From Siphlonurus alternatus (Eukaryota; Arthropoda; Insecta; Ephemeroptera; Siphlonuridae): a DNA stretch of 64,000 nucleotides. This document shows, one piece after another, positions 12,218 to 24,881 of the stretch. The notes below the pieces were generated by a model that had not been told where the DNA came from, made no database searches, and was given only the letters and a program-made list of their open reading frames with translations. Position 1 is the stretch's first letter, and each line of letters opens with the position of its first letter. The translations under genes and the position numbers were made by a program. The DNA lies in assembly GCA_949825025.1 (NCBI GenBank), contig OX463781.1, forward strand, positions 41,615,150 through 41,679,149, given 5' to 3'.

Positions 12218-13756
12218 CAGATTTACTAATTTTTTATAGAAGGTTCACACATATAATTATATGTCCTCTTGACATTTAATTATATCAATTAAATTGCTAG
12301 CCTGGCTATAATTTATTTTCTTGCATTTTGCGAAAAGGTTTTCTTTTTTCTTATAGAAAACATGGTAACAATAATAATTATTATACTTAATAAAGCAAAT
12401 TAGGTTAATCTACTTAATAACAAAATTCTTTTATGTATTAAGCAAATTGTTGGAAAAATGCGTGTTAAAGAGCCCTGTGGATATTTTGAAAAATATTTAT
12501 TAAATTTTTTTAAACAAGAATGATTATTTCATTTATTTTTTAATAACCTTATAGGCTTCCTTATAATATTAAATAGGCTATATTAACATAAAAAATGTTG
12601 TTTAAGTTGGTAATTTCCATACTAACTTCTGAATAGGTTTTTTGTAATGATATGCAAAAATTTCACAAACAAACTGGTTCATTGATATATGTTTCACATT
12701 TTAAGTTAGGTTTCTAAAATATATTTAAAATATAATAGAATTTTATTTTAATTATTCACTTTGAATTTTTAAACTTTTGTAAATAAATCTTGAAAATATA
12801 AATAAAACACTTTTTATATTTTAATATTTCTTGGGTTGAAAAATAATAACGGAAAAAAAGATTTCTCTTGTTTAAAACAACAAAAACCTTAAATATCTCA
12901 AACTAGCTTAATTAATCACGTTTCTTAGAAAATTGCAGAAACAAGAAAAATAAAAGATATATATTTTTTTTTGTAATCTTGATGATGTATATAGAAGTGT
13001 TATTATTTTTTTTATAATTAATATTTTATTTATATAGACAGTAAGCATTATAAAACATTTTGTTAAATAAAAAAATAATACAATCCCGTTGTTATTGTGG
13101 CAGATGACAAAGTTGGGTTGTCCACTTGAGAGAAACAGTTCACGACTAACGGTGTCCGTCATTCAAATTTTCGTCAGTGCAAATCACAATGCAGTCCATT
13201 CAAGTCTGTACGTTGTGGACACGCGTTAATCTGTAATGCCGTATTTTTTTATGTGTCAAACATCAGATAATTAAATGTTGAAAACTTAAAGTTTGTAAAG
13301 AATGTTTCATCTTTTTTTTTAATTTTAAAAACACGACTACAATGTTTAAAGTAGCGTATGACCTAGTATAGTGGTAGTGAAGTTTAAGAGTAATGAGAGC
13401 AAAATGTAATTAACTTTTAACCTCTTATAAAAAAAAAGTTTTTTTAGGAAAAAACACTGGGTTTTTCCTATTTTAAATAATTTAATAAGTTTGAATAATA
13501 AGAAAAGAAAGAAAATCATCATTAAATTTTTAATTAACAATAAAAAAAAATAGCATTAAATGTGTATTTTTTCTGTTTTACGTTTTAACAAAAATTTAAA
13601 TTTTTAGACATTATGTTTCACTTACATATATCCGGAGACATGATTTGCACAAAGTAAAAGAATAATGTTGGCATTTTTGTGGTTGATAAAAAATTAATAA
13701 TACTAACATCGGGACGTGCCCTGATTTACATTTTTTATCTTCGTAATATGTGACAA

Positions 13757-13759
<3 letters not shown>
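12215..13759. other. AT-rich non-coding stretch
   Basis: No coding frame or repeat with a partner in the window. A small hairpin (TAGGAAAAAACACTGGG, TTTTTCCTA) lies at about 13447-13471. Confidence 0.55.

Positions 13760-13822
<63 letters not shown>
13760..13822. repeat. (TA)n microsatellite
   Basis: TA run of about 63 bases upstream of the SINE-like fragment. Confidence 0.95.
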
Positions 13823-13825
<3 letters not shown>

Positions 13826-13891
13826 TCATCCTCTCACTGTCAGTATATTATTTAAAATTAATACATACGAGAAGGAAAAAAATATATAAAA

Positions 13892-14000
13892 TTCCCCGGG
13901 AGAGAAACTCATACAGAAGCTCTCGCGTGCGGAGGTCGTGTGTTCGAATCCCGCCCAAGGCTTGTCTTTTTTTGTAGTCTCGCATCTTCTTGCTGCATTG
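13892..14000 (+). repeat. tRNA-derived SINE-like fragment
   Basis: Contains CGCGTGCGGAGGTCGTGTGT followed by TTCGAATCCCGCCC, a box B and T-arm-like block, and then a T-rich run. The five T-stem pairs are imperfect and no acceptor stem matches, so it is not a functional tRNA. It follows a (TA)n microsatellite. Confidence 0.45.
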
Positions 14001-14313
14001 AGCCAACCATACTGGGCGTGGATGGACTCATTCTTTCAGCACGGCTAAAATTAATGATAGGAGCATCTAGAGCGAAAAAAAATACTACAACTACATCAAA
14101 AATGCATTGCAAATTGGCTATATTGAAAATTATACTTTCATTGATATCGTGATGGTTATTAAATAGAAAAAAAAATGAGCCCAAATTCCTGGAAGTATAA
14201 TTATTATGAGATCCGCGATGAAGTGTTAAATAAAATGGAGTGGGGGGAATAACATGTTTAGTATATAATTTACGTTTTTCGTACTGACCTACCTGTATAT
14301 AATATTCTATGTA

Positions 14314-14420
14314 CAGTCACCACCTTGAAAAATTTCCCTTTACGGCCTTGTTAATCACCATGCCCAGTAAGAAGGTGATTAATAAGGCTGTAAGTGGGAA
14401 ATTTTCCAAGGCGACGAGTA
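14314..14420. mobile_element. MITE family F, copy 2 (TA target)
   Basis: Ends CAGTCACCACCTTGAAAAAT and TTTTCCAAGGCGACGAGTA, flanked by TA. The arms pair almost completely (GGCCTTGTTAATCACC with GGTGATTAATAAGGC), so it is a compact hairpin of about 107 bases. Confidence 0.7.
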
Positions 14421-17400
14421 TATTATTGTAAATTAAGCACATAATAAAAGAGTTAAAAAAAAAGCCAATTGCAAATACATCAGATACATTAAGAACAGTA
14501 TACGTATATAATAATAAAATTACAAGTGTGATATTAAGAAATTATTATAATCTATACATGTATTGTAAATATAAAAAAATTACATTACAAAAGATATAGA
14601 AATATATTATTATATTGCAATGTTTTGCAATTTTCTAACAAGCCGTTAAATAAAAGTACTATATAAAAACAAAATCAGTTTCTAGTTAAAAATGTTTTGA
14701 ATGGGGTTGTTTAACAAGACTACTTTAATGGATTACCAAAATTACTTGTAGCAAATTTAGTTCAAGACTGCACATTTCCTCTGACTATGCCATGACGTCG
14801 GCGTATTTTTTTTTTTATATATGTGCTCCCTAATTGTAGTTAATGGAAGAGAAAGCGGTCTGGCCGCGCATCCTGCGAGGCCCAGAAGTAACTTGAGGAG
14901 CAATTCTTAACACCCACCAAGTTTCCTTGAGATCAGAAAAACCCTCAAGATTTTATATATGGTAACACTACAGTATAGTGACATACTCTCAAAAATAGTT
15001 TCAAAAAAACTTGTCACCTTATGAGTCACAATTTTTTAATCATGTGATTAATATATTTTATAAGCGAATGATAATTTTTTAATTTTGCAATTTCTCTTTT
15101 TTTTTTCTAGGAAAATCCGATTTATTATAACAACTTTATCAAATGTTGTGTAACTGCATGATATTAAATATACCTGACTACTCAACAACCAACCTCTTAT
15201 GGTGGATTCCAGTAAAGCGAGTATGGAGGTATATAATATACATTTATACATTACTTGGACAGTGAGAGAGTTATTTTCCCACTTCACAGAATCTAGTCTT
15301 ATCCTGAATGTACGTTGTTTTTTTTTTATATAATTTCATAATTATATATTTTTTATTCTGGAGTTCTTCATCGTGAAAAATAACACAATAAATACATTTT
15401 TCATTGCTCTAAACAGAACTTAATATAAAACATTTTGGACTTATTATACAAGAAACTGCATTTCTAAGTATTGATGTTTATTTTATTGTATTCAGAATGA
15501 TCAGAATCCATAACCACAAAAAAAAAAAAAAATAAGTTTATCAATAATTGATTAATTATGCAGTCAAATTATATTATCATCTATAAATAATGATGATATT
15601 ATAACCTGAAATAATTATATTGCAACGTTGCAACGTCTACGTAATTATGATGTGGTCACATTTGGAGTTTCTAAAACTGCAGTTTGGAGAAATTGGATCA
15701 TCATATAAAAGTTTTTATTGTCTGTAGAGTATATTTAGATTTTCTCACGATAAATTCAGTTTTAAAGACATCATTAACATTTTTAACGTTATATATTTAT
15801 AAATATACACATTTTTAATTGAAAATAATTCATGCTTTATAATTAGAATATTGAGTGAAGTTTATAATTAATCTTTTTGTTATTATAATGATTAAAAATA
15901 TATAAATAGAATGGCCCTTAAAGTATAATGATATAAAGCTATTTATAGTTTAAGCAAAGAATGAATATATATATCTAAATTTAATATTTATTCTTTGGTT
16001 TAACTGTGCTATAATACTAAATGTTGGTATATTTTTTGTTTACAAAGTGGGTGTTAGCCTCACTTGCATGTGCGTCAATTTTGATGGCTGGTTGACCCTC
16101 TTCGACCCTTACACCGAGTCTCGTGGCGTGACTTTACTTTTAGCCTCCGATGACCCTCGGTGACCGAACTTTCTTGACGGTAAAATCTTGCAAAACTACT
16201 TTTTTTATTACCTCACAGCTCAATCTTTTATATGAGCAACTCATTTCATCAAATGTTGAGGATTGAAATTTTTATTGCAAAATCTATTTAATTATATTAG
16301 CATCAATATGATATTAAACAAGACCTTCTTTGTATATCCCGTATATATAAAGACGATCCTGCATAAAACATTAAATTCTGGGCATAATTAAACTACGAAT
16401 TCTGTCATAAGATAAGGAAAAATTGCGTGAGTTTTTTAAAACGAAAATTGTCAGATATGACAACTAACAATATACGTTGATTTATAATATTAATCATTTG
16501 TATGGAAATATGACCAACATTATCGGTGTAAGATTTTCAAATTCTTAAAATACATTAATTTTCTTAACACGATATAGGTGTTTATATAAGTCCAACACAA
16601 TAGTTTTACAAGTTCAACATTTTGAGAACTATAATAAAAATGTTATGCACATAAATAAATGTCACTCGCGGTTTTGAAAGAGTCTACCTACTTGTGCAGT
16701 GAGGTTAAAATATTTAATTGCAGAACTGCATTAACAATTAAAGAAAGTAGTAATATATTAATTCTGACTTCAAGCATTGCAAACTTGAATAATATAATTA
16801 ATATAATATACAGTATTATGATAATCAATAAATACACTCTTAAGAGTTATGATTATTATTCAAGTACCGTTTGTATTTTTTTTTTTTCATGCAGTGCTAC
16901 TTAAAATTATAATTCCATTGAATTAGTATTATAAAAGTCTGCGTAGATTTGAGTGCAGTATAAAGAACTATCATGACAGCTATAATCAAGAAATAAAAGT
17001 AAGAAAAGAAGCGATATAAAATGAATTAAATAAGAACTAGCTTCATTCATATCTATTTGCTTTTGTGTGTTTCGCTTTATCTAAAGTCGTGAGCAAGACA
17101 CTAAACATTTTGTTGCTTACTTTCAGAGGCCTCGGGTTTTAAATTTAGCGCTGCTATTATTGATGTAACTGATAAAAATAACTATAAAAACGTTCATTTC
17201 AAATTTATGTTATAGTCAGGGAAAATTGAAATAAATATTTTTTTATATTTCCAAATAAGCATAAAAAAAAGACGAAAAAAGTATATATTGCACATGTGAT
17301 GTCAGATTTGACACAGTTATTCAGTTTTAGACTTTAAAGTAAAATGTATTATTTTCAATTGAGTGTTAAAGATTTATTAAATTGATAGCCATATTATTTA

Positions 17401-18104
17401 CTTTTATATTCCGTTATACTATAGATCTTTGTTTAGACGGTGATAAAATTTGAGGTGGTTCGTTAACATACATAATCTAGAATAGTTATATTGAGTGCCG
17501 ATTTGAAGATAGCGGCACAATAATTTAATACATGACACGAGTGTCTTATTCTGTAATATTTCAGACCTGTTACACTTTATTGTTTTGGTATACAGATGCA
17601 TTCCAAACCGAAATTCTTTTCAGTGTAATTTTTGTACGTATGCAATCTCATCCCCTCCCCACACCCTGATTTTTTGGAAATTGGAACTGAGGGATTTTTA
17701 GACATTTTTTCTGATGGTTTACTAACCGAATTATTTAGAGATTAAATTTAATTTTTTTTTTTTTTTTCATTTCAATTCCATTTTTAACCATCCATCATTC
17801 GTTATTATTTTAATGTTGAAAATGAATATCAAAAAAGAAATCTAAAAAAATACAAGCTGGCATAAAGATTCACGTTTAATTTAGAATTATTAAAAAATTA
17901 AAATGTACACGTATCAAGTTTTTTTATTTAATGAATTAGGCAGTGCAACTTAAAATAAAGATTATCGTCACACTTTTATCAAAACTTTAAAACAAAACAT
18001 ATGTATGATTTAAAATTAGCAATAGAACCCTCAAACCAGTCAAACGGTAAAACTAACAATAAGAGAGATGAGCTTATTATAAATACTCTGGCCGTACGAT
18101 GATT
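14421..18104. other. AT-rich non-coding stretch
   Basis: Nothing coding. Mixed-composition patches are at 14770-14940 and 16060-16195 (listed separately). Confidence 0.55.
16060..16195. promoter_or_regulatory. GC-richer island with paired TGACC half-sites
   Basis: Contains TGACCCTCTTCGACCC (16093-16108) and TGACCCTCGGTGACCG (16151-16166). Each is two nuclear-receptor half-sites in direct orientation with four bases between them (DR4-like). The surrounding AT content is far higher. It is a candidate distal enhancer; the target gene is unknown. Confidence 0.35.
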
Positions 18105-18112
18105 TCATTCAC

Positions 18113-18269
18113 CAGGTGCGGATCCAGAAAAAAATTTCGCGGGGGGGGGGGGGGGGGGAGGGGGGGGGGGCTGCCTCCATAAGGCCACTGTTAAAAAAAA
18201 TTGGAGTAGGGGAAATGCCTATATTGCCCATGTTAAGTCCAAAATCCCCCCCCCCTGGATCCGCGCCTG
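18113..18269. mobile_element. hAT-type MITE with perfect 8-bp target duplication
   Basis: Ends CAGGTGCGGATCCAG and CTGGATCCGCGCCTG are inverted repeats of the CAG..GCGGATCCAG type known from hAT transposons. The 8-base TCATTCAC flanks both sides (18105-18112 and 18270-18277), the duplication length of hAT insertions. The 157-base interior has long G and C runs that could form a hairpin or quadruplex. It is non-autonomous and looks young. Confidence 0.9.
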
Positions 18270-18276
18270 TCATTCA

Positions 18277-18771
18277 CAATGGGGTACTGACCAAAAAAAA
18301 AAAGTTTCAAGTTTTTGTCAACATTTCAAAAGGCACGGGAATTTCATGAAGAACAAGCCCTATTACAGCATTCTACGACAATTTCCTGATTTTATATGAA
18401 TTTTTGAAACCTCTCAAAAATGACGTCATAGCATTGAATCTTAAATGGGAAAATAGATCAGTTAACATTGCCAAATCCCATACTTAATATTGAAATGTAT
18501 AACCAAACCTTAATTTGCAAGGTTTTTAGGTGCTAGAATCACGATAATGAAGGTTTCAAATTCCTACCTCAATAACTTTTCATTTTAGCAATGTTAACTG
18601 ATGCATTTTCCCATTTAAGATTCAATGCTATGACGTCATCAAAAAAAGTTTTAAAAATTCATATAAAATCAGCAATTTGTCGTAGAATGCTCTAATAGGG
18701 CTCGTTCTTCATAGAATTCACAGTACTTTTTACTAGTATTGCTAACTCAAATACCGGTCAGTACCCCATTG
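18277..18771. mobile_element. Fold-back element ending CAATGGGGTACTGACC
   Basis: Left end CAATGGGGTACTGACC and right end GGTCAGTACCCCATTG are exact mirrors. The arms pair over about 190 bases (AGCATTCTACGACAA with TTGTCGTAGAATGCT; TTCAATGCTATGACGTCA on both strands). It carries TGACGTCA at 18421 and 18631. The hAT MITE abuts its left end. Confidence 0.8.
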
Positions 18772-19318
18772 TCTAAACCTCGCACTCTAATTATATTAGT
18801 GTTAAAAGTTCTCTGGTGACAGCTGCATGTACCAAAAAGAATAAATTAATTTAAAACAAAACGACAAAATTTTGGACAAAGTGCATACTAATAATGTACA
18901 TGACAATTGCTATTGTTTAATCTTATGTAACCACAAAGCGTGCAGCCTCGATCTTTATATTAACGTCTGTATGTAAGACTGCTGGACCATTTTATACCGG
19001 TGACCTGAACGCACGAGCAGACAACAAGCAATATGCGTGGCCGAGATAGACTCAATTGATTAATGGACTAAGCAGTCAATGCCCGAATATGTTAATTATA
19101 TACTGATGCTTCTATCGCAATAATAATAAAAAATTGCAATCATGGTGTCAATTTTATTATTTTTATATAATTATCTGTCATTTTGATACGTTGATATTGA
19201 TACGTTTTTTTTTTTCAATAATAAATATGTAGGTTTCATCTATATGGTGTTAGTCACTAAATTTAATTTTATAATACATTTTTTTTAATAATTTCTATGT
19301 GTTTGGGGAAGTTTTATG

Positions 19319-19354
<36 letters not shown>

Positions 19355-20024
19355 GTATTTCTGTTGAATTACGAGAAATTGAAATTAATTAATTTTCCTG
19401 TTGTTATTATTACTACGGGACACAAAACGGATATCCACAGGGGCATAAAGTCACCTAGCCGTGTTTTTAATAGCAACACATTGAACATACAGCAACGTTG
19501 TCCATGGTACACACTTCCTGGAGAAAGTGGCTGCTTATAGCGAATCAAACGAGCTCTGGCCGCCACGCTAGCAAATAATATTACACTGGAGCTGTTGAAG
19601 TCCCACGCATACAACATATATAAGACCGGCATTTTTATACATGCTAATAAAAAAATAAATAAAAAAAACTTGTGTGCTAATTTTTATATCTATATGAAAT
19701 TTCAGATAATAATATATATAATTTTATATACTAAAATTTTAATTTAAATTGATATTATATTTATTATGTTAATTTTTAATTGGACATTATAATATATTGC
19801 CTATTTATATAGTTATTTAATGATCAAGATATAATCTATAATGATTTTATATGCGTTGAATAAAACAACAAAAGGTTTAAAGGTAATATTGAACACAAAA
19901 ATAATATAAAATAAAATCATTAAAAAAGTTACTTTTAAAAACCGGTCGCTAAATATACCATTTATGTTCATTGCAGAAATCAGTGTCAACTGTTATTTTT
20001 TTCTTTAATAAAAATAATTCGATT

Positions 20025-20303
20025 TGTTATAATTTATGTTCTTGGCTCTTTAAATTTGGTCACATACATTGCAATCATTTTTTTTTCTTTTTGGGAAACG
20101 TAAGATTTATTATTAGAAATTTCCTTTTTACAGCTTCCATGATAACCAAAATTTATGGGTCGAACTTAGAATATAAAATTTGATTTTTTTTTTTTTTTTT
20201 TTTTCACTAGTAAAAGCTTTCCCCTCACGTTTACTTGAAAATAAGTATATACACGTAAAATGTACATGAACTTATATATTATTTGTACTCAAACAATTCA
20301 AAT
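20025..20303 (+). repeat. Diverged direct duplication, copy 1
   Basis: About 280 bases (TCTTTAAATTTGGTCA, TTCCATGATA, GGGTCGAACTTAG, CCCCTCACGTTTACTTGAA) repeat in the same orientation at 23851-24121 with many small differences. It is unlike the surrounding AT-rich sequence in its blockwise conservation. Confidence 0.75.
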
Positions 20304-20624
20304 AGTAATATTATCAATACAAAATCTAAAAAGTACGTAGCTTTTTATTGCACTGTATACTTGTAAGGTAATGATAATAAGTTAGCTACAATGAGTCATA
20401 TTACGTGCTTGCTTGCATGCATGCGCTATAACTCCATTAGATATTTATCTGATGATAACCTATATGTATTTTTTCATGTTTTAGAGATAAATATTTAGAT
20501 ACATAATGATAGAATTGATAAATTATTAATATTTTTCTTTCAAGTCCGTTGAACTCCGACCCTTACGTAAAAAAAAACAAACAGGTTTTTTATTATTTTT
20601 TTTTTAAAGAGAGAAAATGTCGTA

Positions 20625-20870
20625 AATATGGCGCCGATTCTACGGATGTAGGTTACTTCTGTTAGGGTGGAAGCGAGCGGAGGTGGAGGACTAGAGAGCT
20701 TTGCATCAGTATTACCCTGAGGCGACTCTTCTTGTAATAAAGATTCAGATCATATGGGTTTAGAGGAGAAACCGCTTCGGCGTTGCTGCGAGCATCATAT
20801 TCACGCTTGACTGACTAGAGAAGGCAAGCCTCGCGGGTCTCTTCATACCTCATGTCCAGTATTTACAAAT
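20625..20870. promoter_or_regulatory. GC-richer unique island upstream of the zinc-finger gene
   Basis: Unique sequence with ATGGCGCCGATTC, GGAAGCGAGCGGAGG and an octamer-like TTTGCAT. There is no inverted-repeat structure. It is a candidate enhancer or first exon for the gene at 24882, about 4 kb downstream. Confidence 0.3.
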
Positions 20871-23680
20871 AGTATAAAAATAACGAGTGATGGATCGTTC
20901 AAGATGGAATTGGAACTTGACAAAATTAAATAATAATTTACAAGGAATCCTCTGTATATATTATAATAAAATTTTCTCTCGATGTATTCATGTTCAATTA
21001 TCGTGAAAATTAATTAATTCTTATCTGCGTGTTTATTTTTTTTTACTATAATAAAAAATTACTCTGTATTAAAAATTTTAATTTTGCATGCAATTTTTCC
21101 TTACCTATTTTTTTTTTATCTCAATACAAACAAATGGAGTTGAAGTTTTTTTTTTATTATTATATAATATAAAATATATTAAAGAAAAATTGTATGCATT
21201 AATTAGAAAAAGTGATAGCTGATTTAAAACAAAATAAAGGTATGAAATTAAAAAAAAAAAAAAATGTAAATAGACAGTCAGTTGAAAGTTTTTGTATTTA
21301 ATAGACGACATAATTATCTCTATAATATTCTAAACTCCGGAGCTAGTAATATATTATATTGCTGCATATAAACGGGAAATTTTCGCAAATTATACTGACA
21401 GTAATCTTATTTGAATAAATTTGATGCAGCTTTATGACTTCATCAACTTCTATGCCTTTGGCTATGGAAATACACAACATTAAATGCGACAATATGACGT
21501 CACGAACGAAAACTTTCCTAAATTTACTGCTGACTAAAAGCGTCGTATGGCCCATTATAAGTACATAAAAACCCATCACGCGAACAAGACAAGTTTTTGT
21601 ATAGTAAATATAATGAATGGGAGAAAATGTTTACTATTTTTATTTTTCTATAATATTTACAATTAAAATTAACTAAAATAATTTTACGCTCTATATTTAA
21701 AATTACTTATTAAATTTAAAACATCATAGTCCTATTCCTTTTAAAAAAATATATCCTATTTTTTTTTTCTTCTTATATTATAAATTATATATAAATACAT
21801 TTCCTTTACTGTATAGCTGATATAGCTAACCATTAAAAATCATTATTAAGCATTTAAAATTAGTTGACATAAAAGCCATCATCGTTTTGAATGAAGCAAT
21901 TTTTGTGTTTATATGCTACAACAAATATCCATACCAAAGTATTGTCTACAAGGTAAAACAGAAGCCACAAAATTCGTTCTAGTACTTTTTATATATGCTC
22001 CAAATACGCTGGCGGCGGTGGTTCGCAAATTCGTATTAGAATTTCCATCAAGTTTGCTACAGAGGACTATAACGTTATAGCAGATTTATCAACAAAGAAC
22101 GATCAACAGTGCTGTCGACTGAAGCGAGCCATGCAAGGACGCCTAAATTCTTTGTTGTTAATAGACCTTTTTTTTTCTTATACTTAGTGAGGTTTTTCCA
22201 GAAAACCATCACGTATTAACATGAATTAATGTCCCATCAGTTCGTAATCAGAGCGCCGCAATTATACAAAAATCAACTAAAAAAATATATATAGAACATT
22301 GCAAAAGAAATTTTAAAGTGCTAAATTAACTAATAAATAATTGTGTTATATTACCATTATTCATATCATGAAAATTACAATATGTTAATTTGTATTGTTA
22401 ATAAAAATTCTGTGTAAAAGTGTTGATAACATTTTTTATCTCAATTAAATATTATTATATAGACCAATTTACTGTATTGTACATTAAATTAATGAAAAAA
22501 ATGATAAAGTTATTCTAATTTTATAGTGCTAAAAATATTGATGATATAAAAAAAATCATATTTTATGCTAATACTGTATATATTATTTATTATAGTTGTT
22601 ATTTTATGTGTTGCAAGAATATACCGCTAAAAAAAACACGGAAATAATTTATAATATGCATTGTTTAATTTTATATCGATAATAAATAACTTTTTTTTTA
22701 ATTAATCAATCATACCATCGTAAATATATAGTGTGTAAATATTTTTTAATCGGCAATTTCAATCAACTTTATATTAATATTTGTTATCGCTTGAAGGGAT
22801 TCACGCAACGCTATTTAACCATTGATTCAAAAACTTAAGCAAGACGTAAAAGCATCTGTTGTGTTATTACTCGCATGGATAAGGGAAATGATGCGTGGTA
22901 AATATTATTGCCATGAAATTCAGATAAGCCCCAGACGTCGAACGGCGCTTGTTTATGCTTCGACGGCGGTCAGTTACTTCTCAGCAAAGGTGTAAAAAAA
23001 CAAAGTCGAGTTAGAATCAATTTATGTAATTTTAATTTAGTTTTGAAAGTTGTATTATACAGTAACAGTAGGAAGTTGAGGAAATAATTATTGCAAAAAT
23101 TTTTGAACTTATAAAAAAAAAATATTATAAATTTAATTCTATAATGCTATTAAGAATATTTATTCATAAGGGTCATGTTAATCCAGTTGTTTACACTTGA
23201 CTGCGTTTAATAATTAGCTGCGGAAATGCTGGTTCATTTATTTAACAAGTTAGGAAAGTTAAATTGTTTTTGTTAAAGCAAATTAAGTTTTATAAGTCTT
23301 ATTTTTTTACTGCAAGTTATGGATTAATTTAGGAGTCTTATATTATATACCGCATGCAATGTCTCATAGTCTCATAAAACTTTTGACTGTTAATAACTTA
23401 TGAAACTGCACCAATTAAAATAAATATGAGAGTAAAGGGGAAAAAAATGCAATAAATGTGATTTTTTTTATCTGAGTTGTACGTTGAAGGGAATGTTGAC
23501 TATATAGAAATGATAAGTTGTATAAAATTAAAGTTCTAAATTTTTGTAGCCATACATATAGTAGCTATATTATATGTTTTTTTAATATCTTATGAGTCTC
23601 CTACTTCTTGTCAAATAATCTAAGTACGTTATAATGAAGCAAAATAGATGTAATTAGAGTAAGTTTAGTTTATTTGCACG

Positions 23681-23790
<110 letters not shown>

Positions 23791-23850
23791 AATAATCATT
23801 GGCAGAAATAATTGACAACTGTTTTTTGTTTCATAAAAAATATTAAATTT

Positions 23851-24121
23851 ATTATAATTAATTTTCTTGACTCTTTAAATTTGGTCATATAAAATTATTT
23901 TTTTAAAGAAACGTAAGATAATTTATTACTAGAAATCTCCTTTTATACAACTTCCATGATATCCAAAATTTCTGGGTCGAACATACATTAAAACTGAAGT
24001 ATAAAAATTTGTTTGATTTTTTTTTTTCATATTAAAGTACTTTTTTCCCCTCACGTTTACTTGAATAATTACAGTACGTAAAATGTACTTCAACTTATAT
24101 ATTGTTCTCAAAAAATTCAAA
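23851..24121 (+). repeat. Diverged direct duplication, copy 2
   Basis: Matches 20025-20303: TCTTTAAATTTGGTCA, ACTTCCATGATA, GGGTCGAACATAC and CCCCTCACGTTTACTTGAA in the same order, with indels between blocks. It lies about 0.55 kb upstream of the putative zinc-finger 5' UTR exon. Confidence 0.75.
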
Positions 24122-24672
24122 CATTGGTTTTGAATTAATCATTAATTGGTGAAATTCCTCCTCCCAGCAGGACTCATGAAGTCGATTTTTAAAAAAAAAA
24201 ACATTTTGAGTTCACTGACTTATTGACCAGGAAGATAAAATCATATTTTTTATTCGTTTTATATAAATTTGTGTAGTCTGTAATATGAAACTAACCGAGA
24301 AATATAATAAAAAAATATAAATGATTAAAATTTAGCACATTGAAAAAAAAAAAAAAAAAATGCTATAGAGTGTCAAGTGGTGATAGATATAACCTAAAAG
24401 AGAATAAAAATAAATAATTAACTACATGTATACATTTTCATTTCATTATATATATTTTTTTTTTACAGATAAAGATAAAATTTAACCTACTTTAAAAATA
24501 AACCGTTTATTAAAAGGGACCAACTATATGTAAGTAACAAAAGTAAAGTAGAAAAATAATTTATTTTTTTCTTTTGTATTAAAGCATTCATGCAATTCAT
24601 ATCATGAAATCAATCGTGCAGAAAGCTGGCAAATCAGTTTTTATAATCTCTATTATTGGTTGTTTGTTTCAG

Positions 24673-24881
24673 CTGACGATGCCTGGATGCCGTGAGTGCG
24701 CGGAGGTCTCCCGCAGTGTACTGTCCACCCCAGCGTGTGTCAAGCTTACAGAAATGTGGCAGTGACTACACGTTTGTGTGTCCATTGTGATACCAATTAA
24801 CTGTTGTCAAAGACAATGTGATTGGTTGTGTTTATTATAACAAGCAGACGAAGAAAAAACAAAAAATAAATTGTGTTCAAA
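24673..24881 (+). other. 5' UTR exon of the zinc-finger gene
   Basis: This stretch is clearly richer in G+C than the AT desert before it and starts directly after a pyrimidine-rich tract ending in TTTGTTTCAG, a good splice acceptor. It runs straight into the coding ATG at 24882. The simplest reading is the 5' UTR part of a downstream exon, with one or more upstream non-coding exons somewhere in the desert. Alternatively the block contains the promoter itself. It also contains an ATTGG box at 24821-24825. Confidence 0.5.
24679..24765 (+). other. Upstream ORF in the zinc-finger 5' UTR
   Basis: An ATG seven bases into the putative UTR exon opens a 28-codon frame (MPGCRECAEVS... ending ...TEMWQ) that stops at TGA 24763-24765, 116 bases before the main start. 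A second minimal ATG-TGA follows at about 24815. Such uORFs commonly lower translation of the main frame. No peptide homology is claimed. Confidence 0.4.

Noticed and set aside
13909..14184. Minus-strand 91-codon frame with a GRDSNTRPPHA-like segment
   Set aside because: The segment is the translation of a box B/T-arm sequence, a known artefact of tRNA-derived repeats.
24873..24881. GTG start extending the zinc-finger protein by three residues
   Set aside because: An ATG follows nine bases later with a better context; GTG initiation would be unusual for an animal gene.
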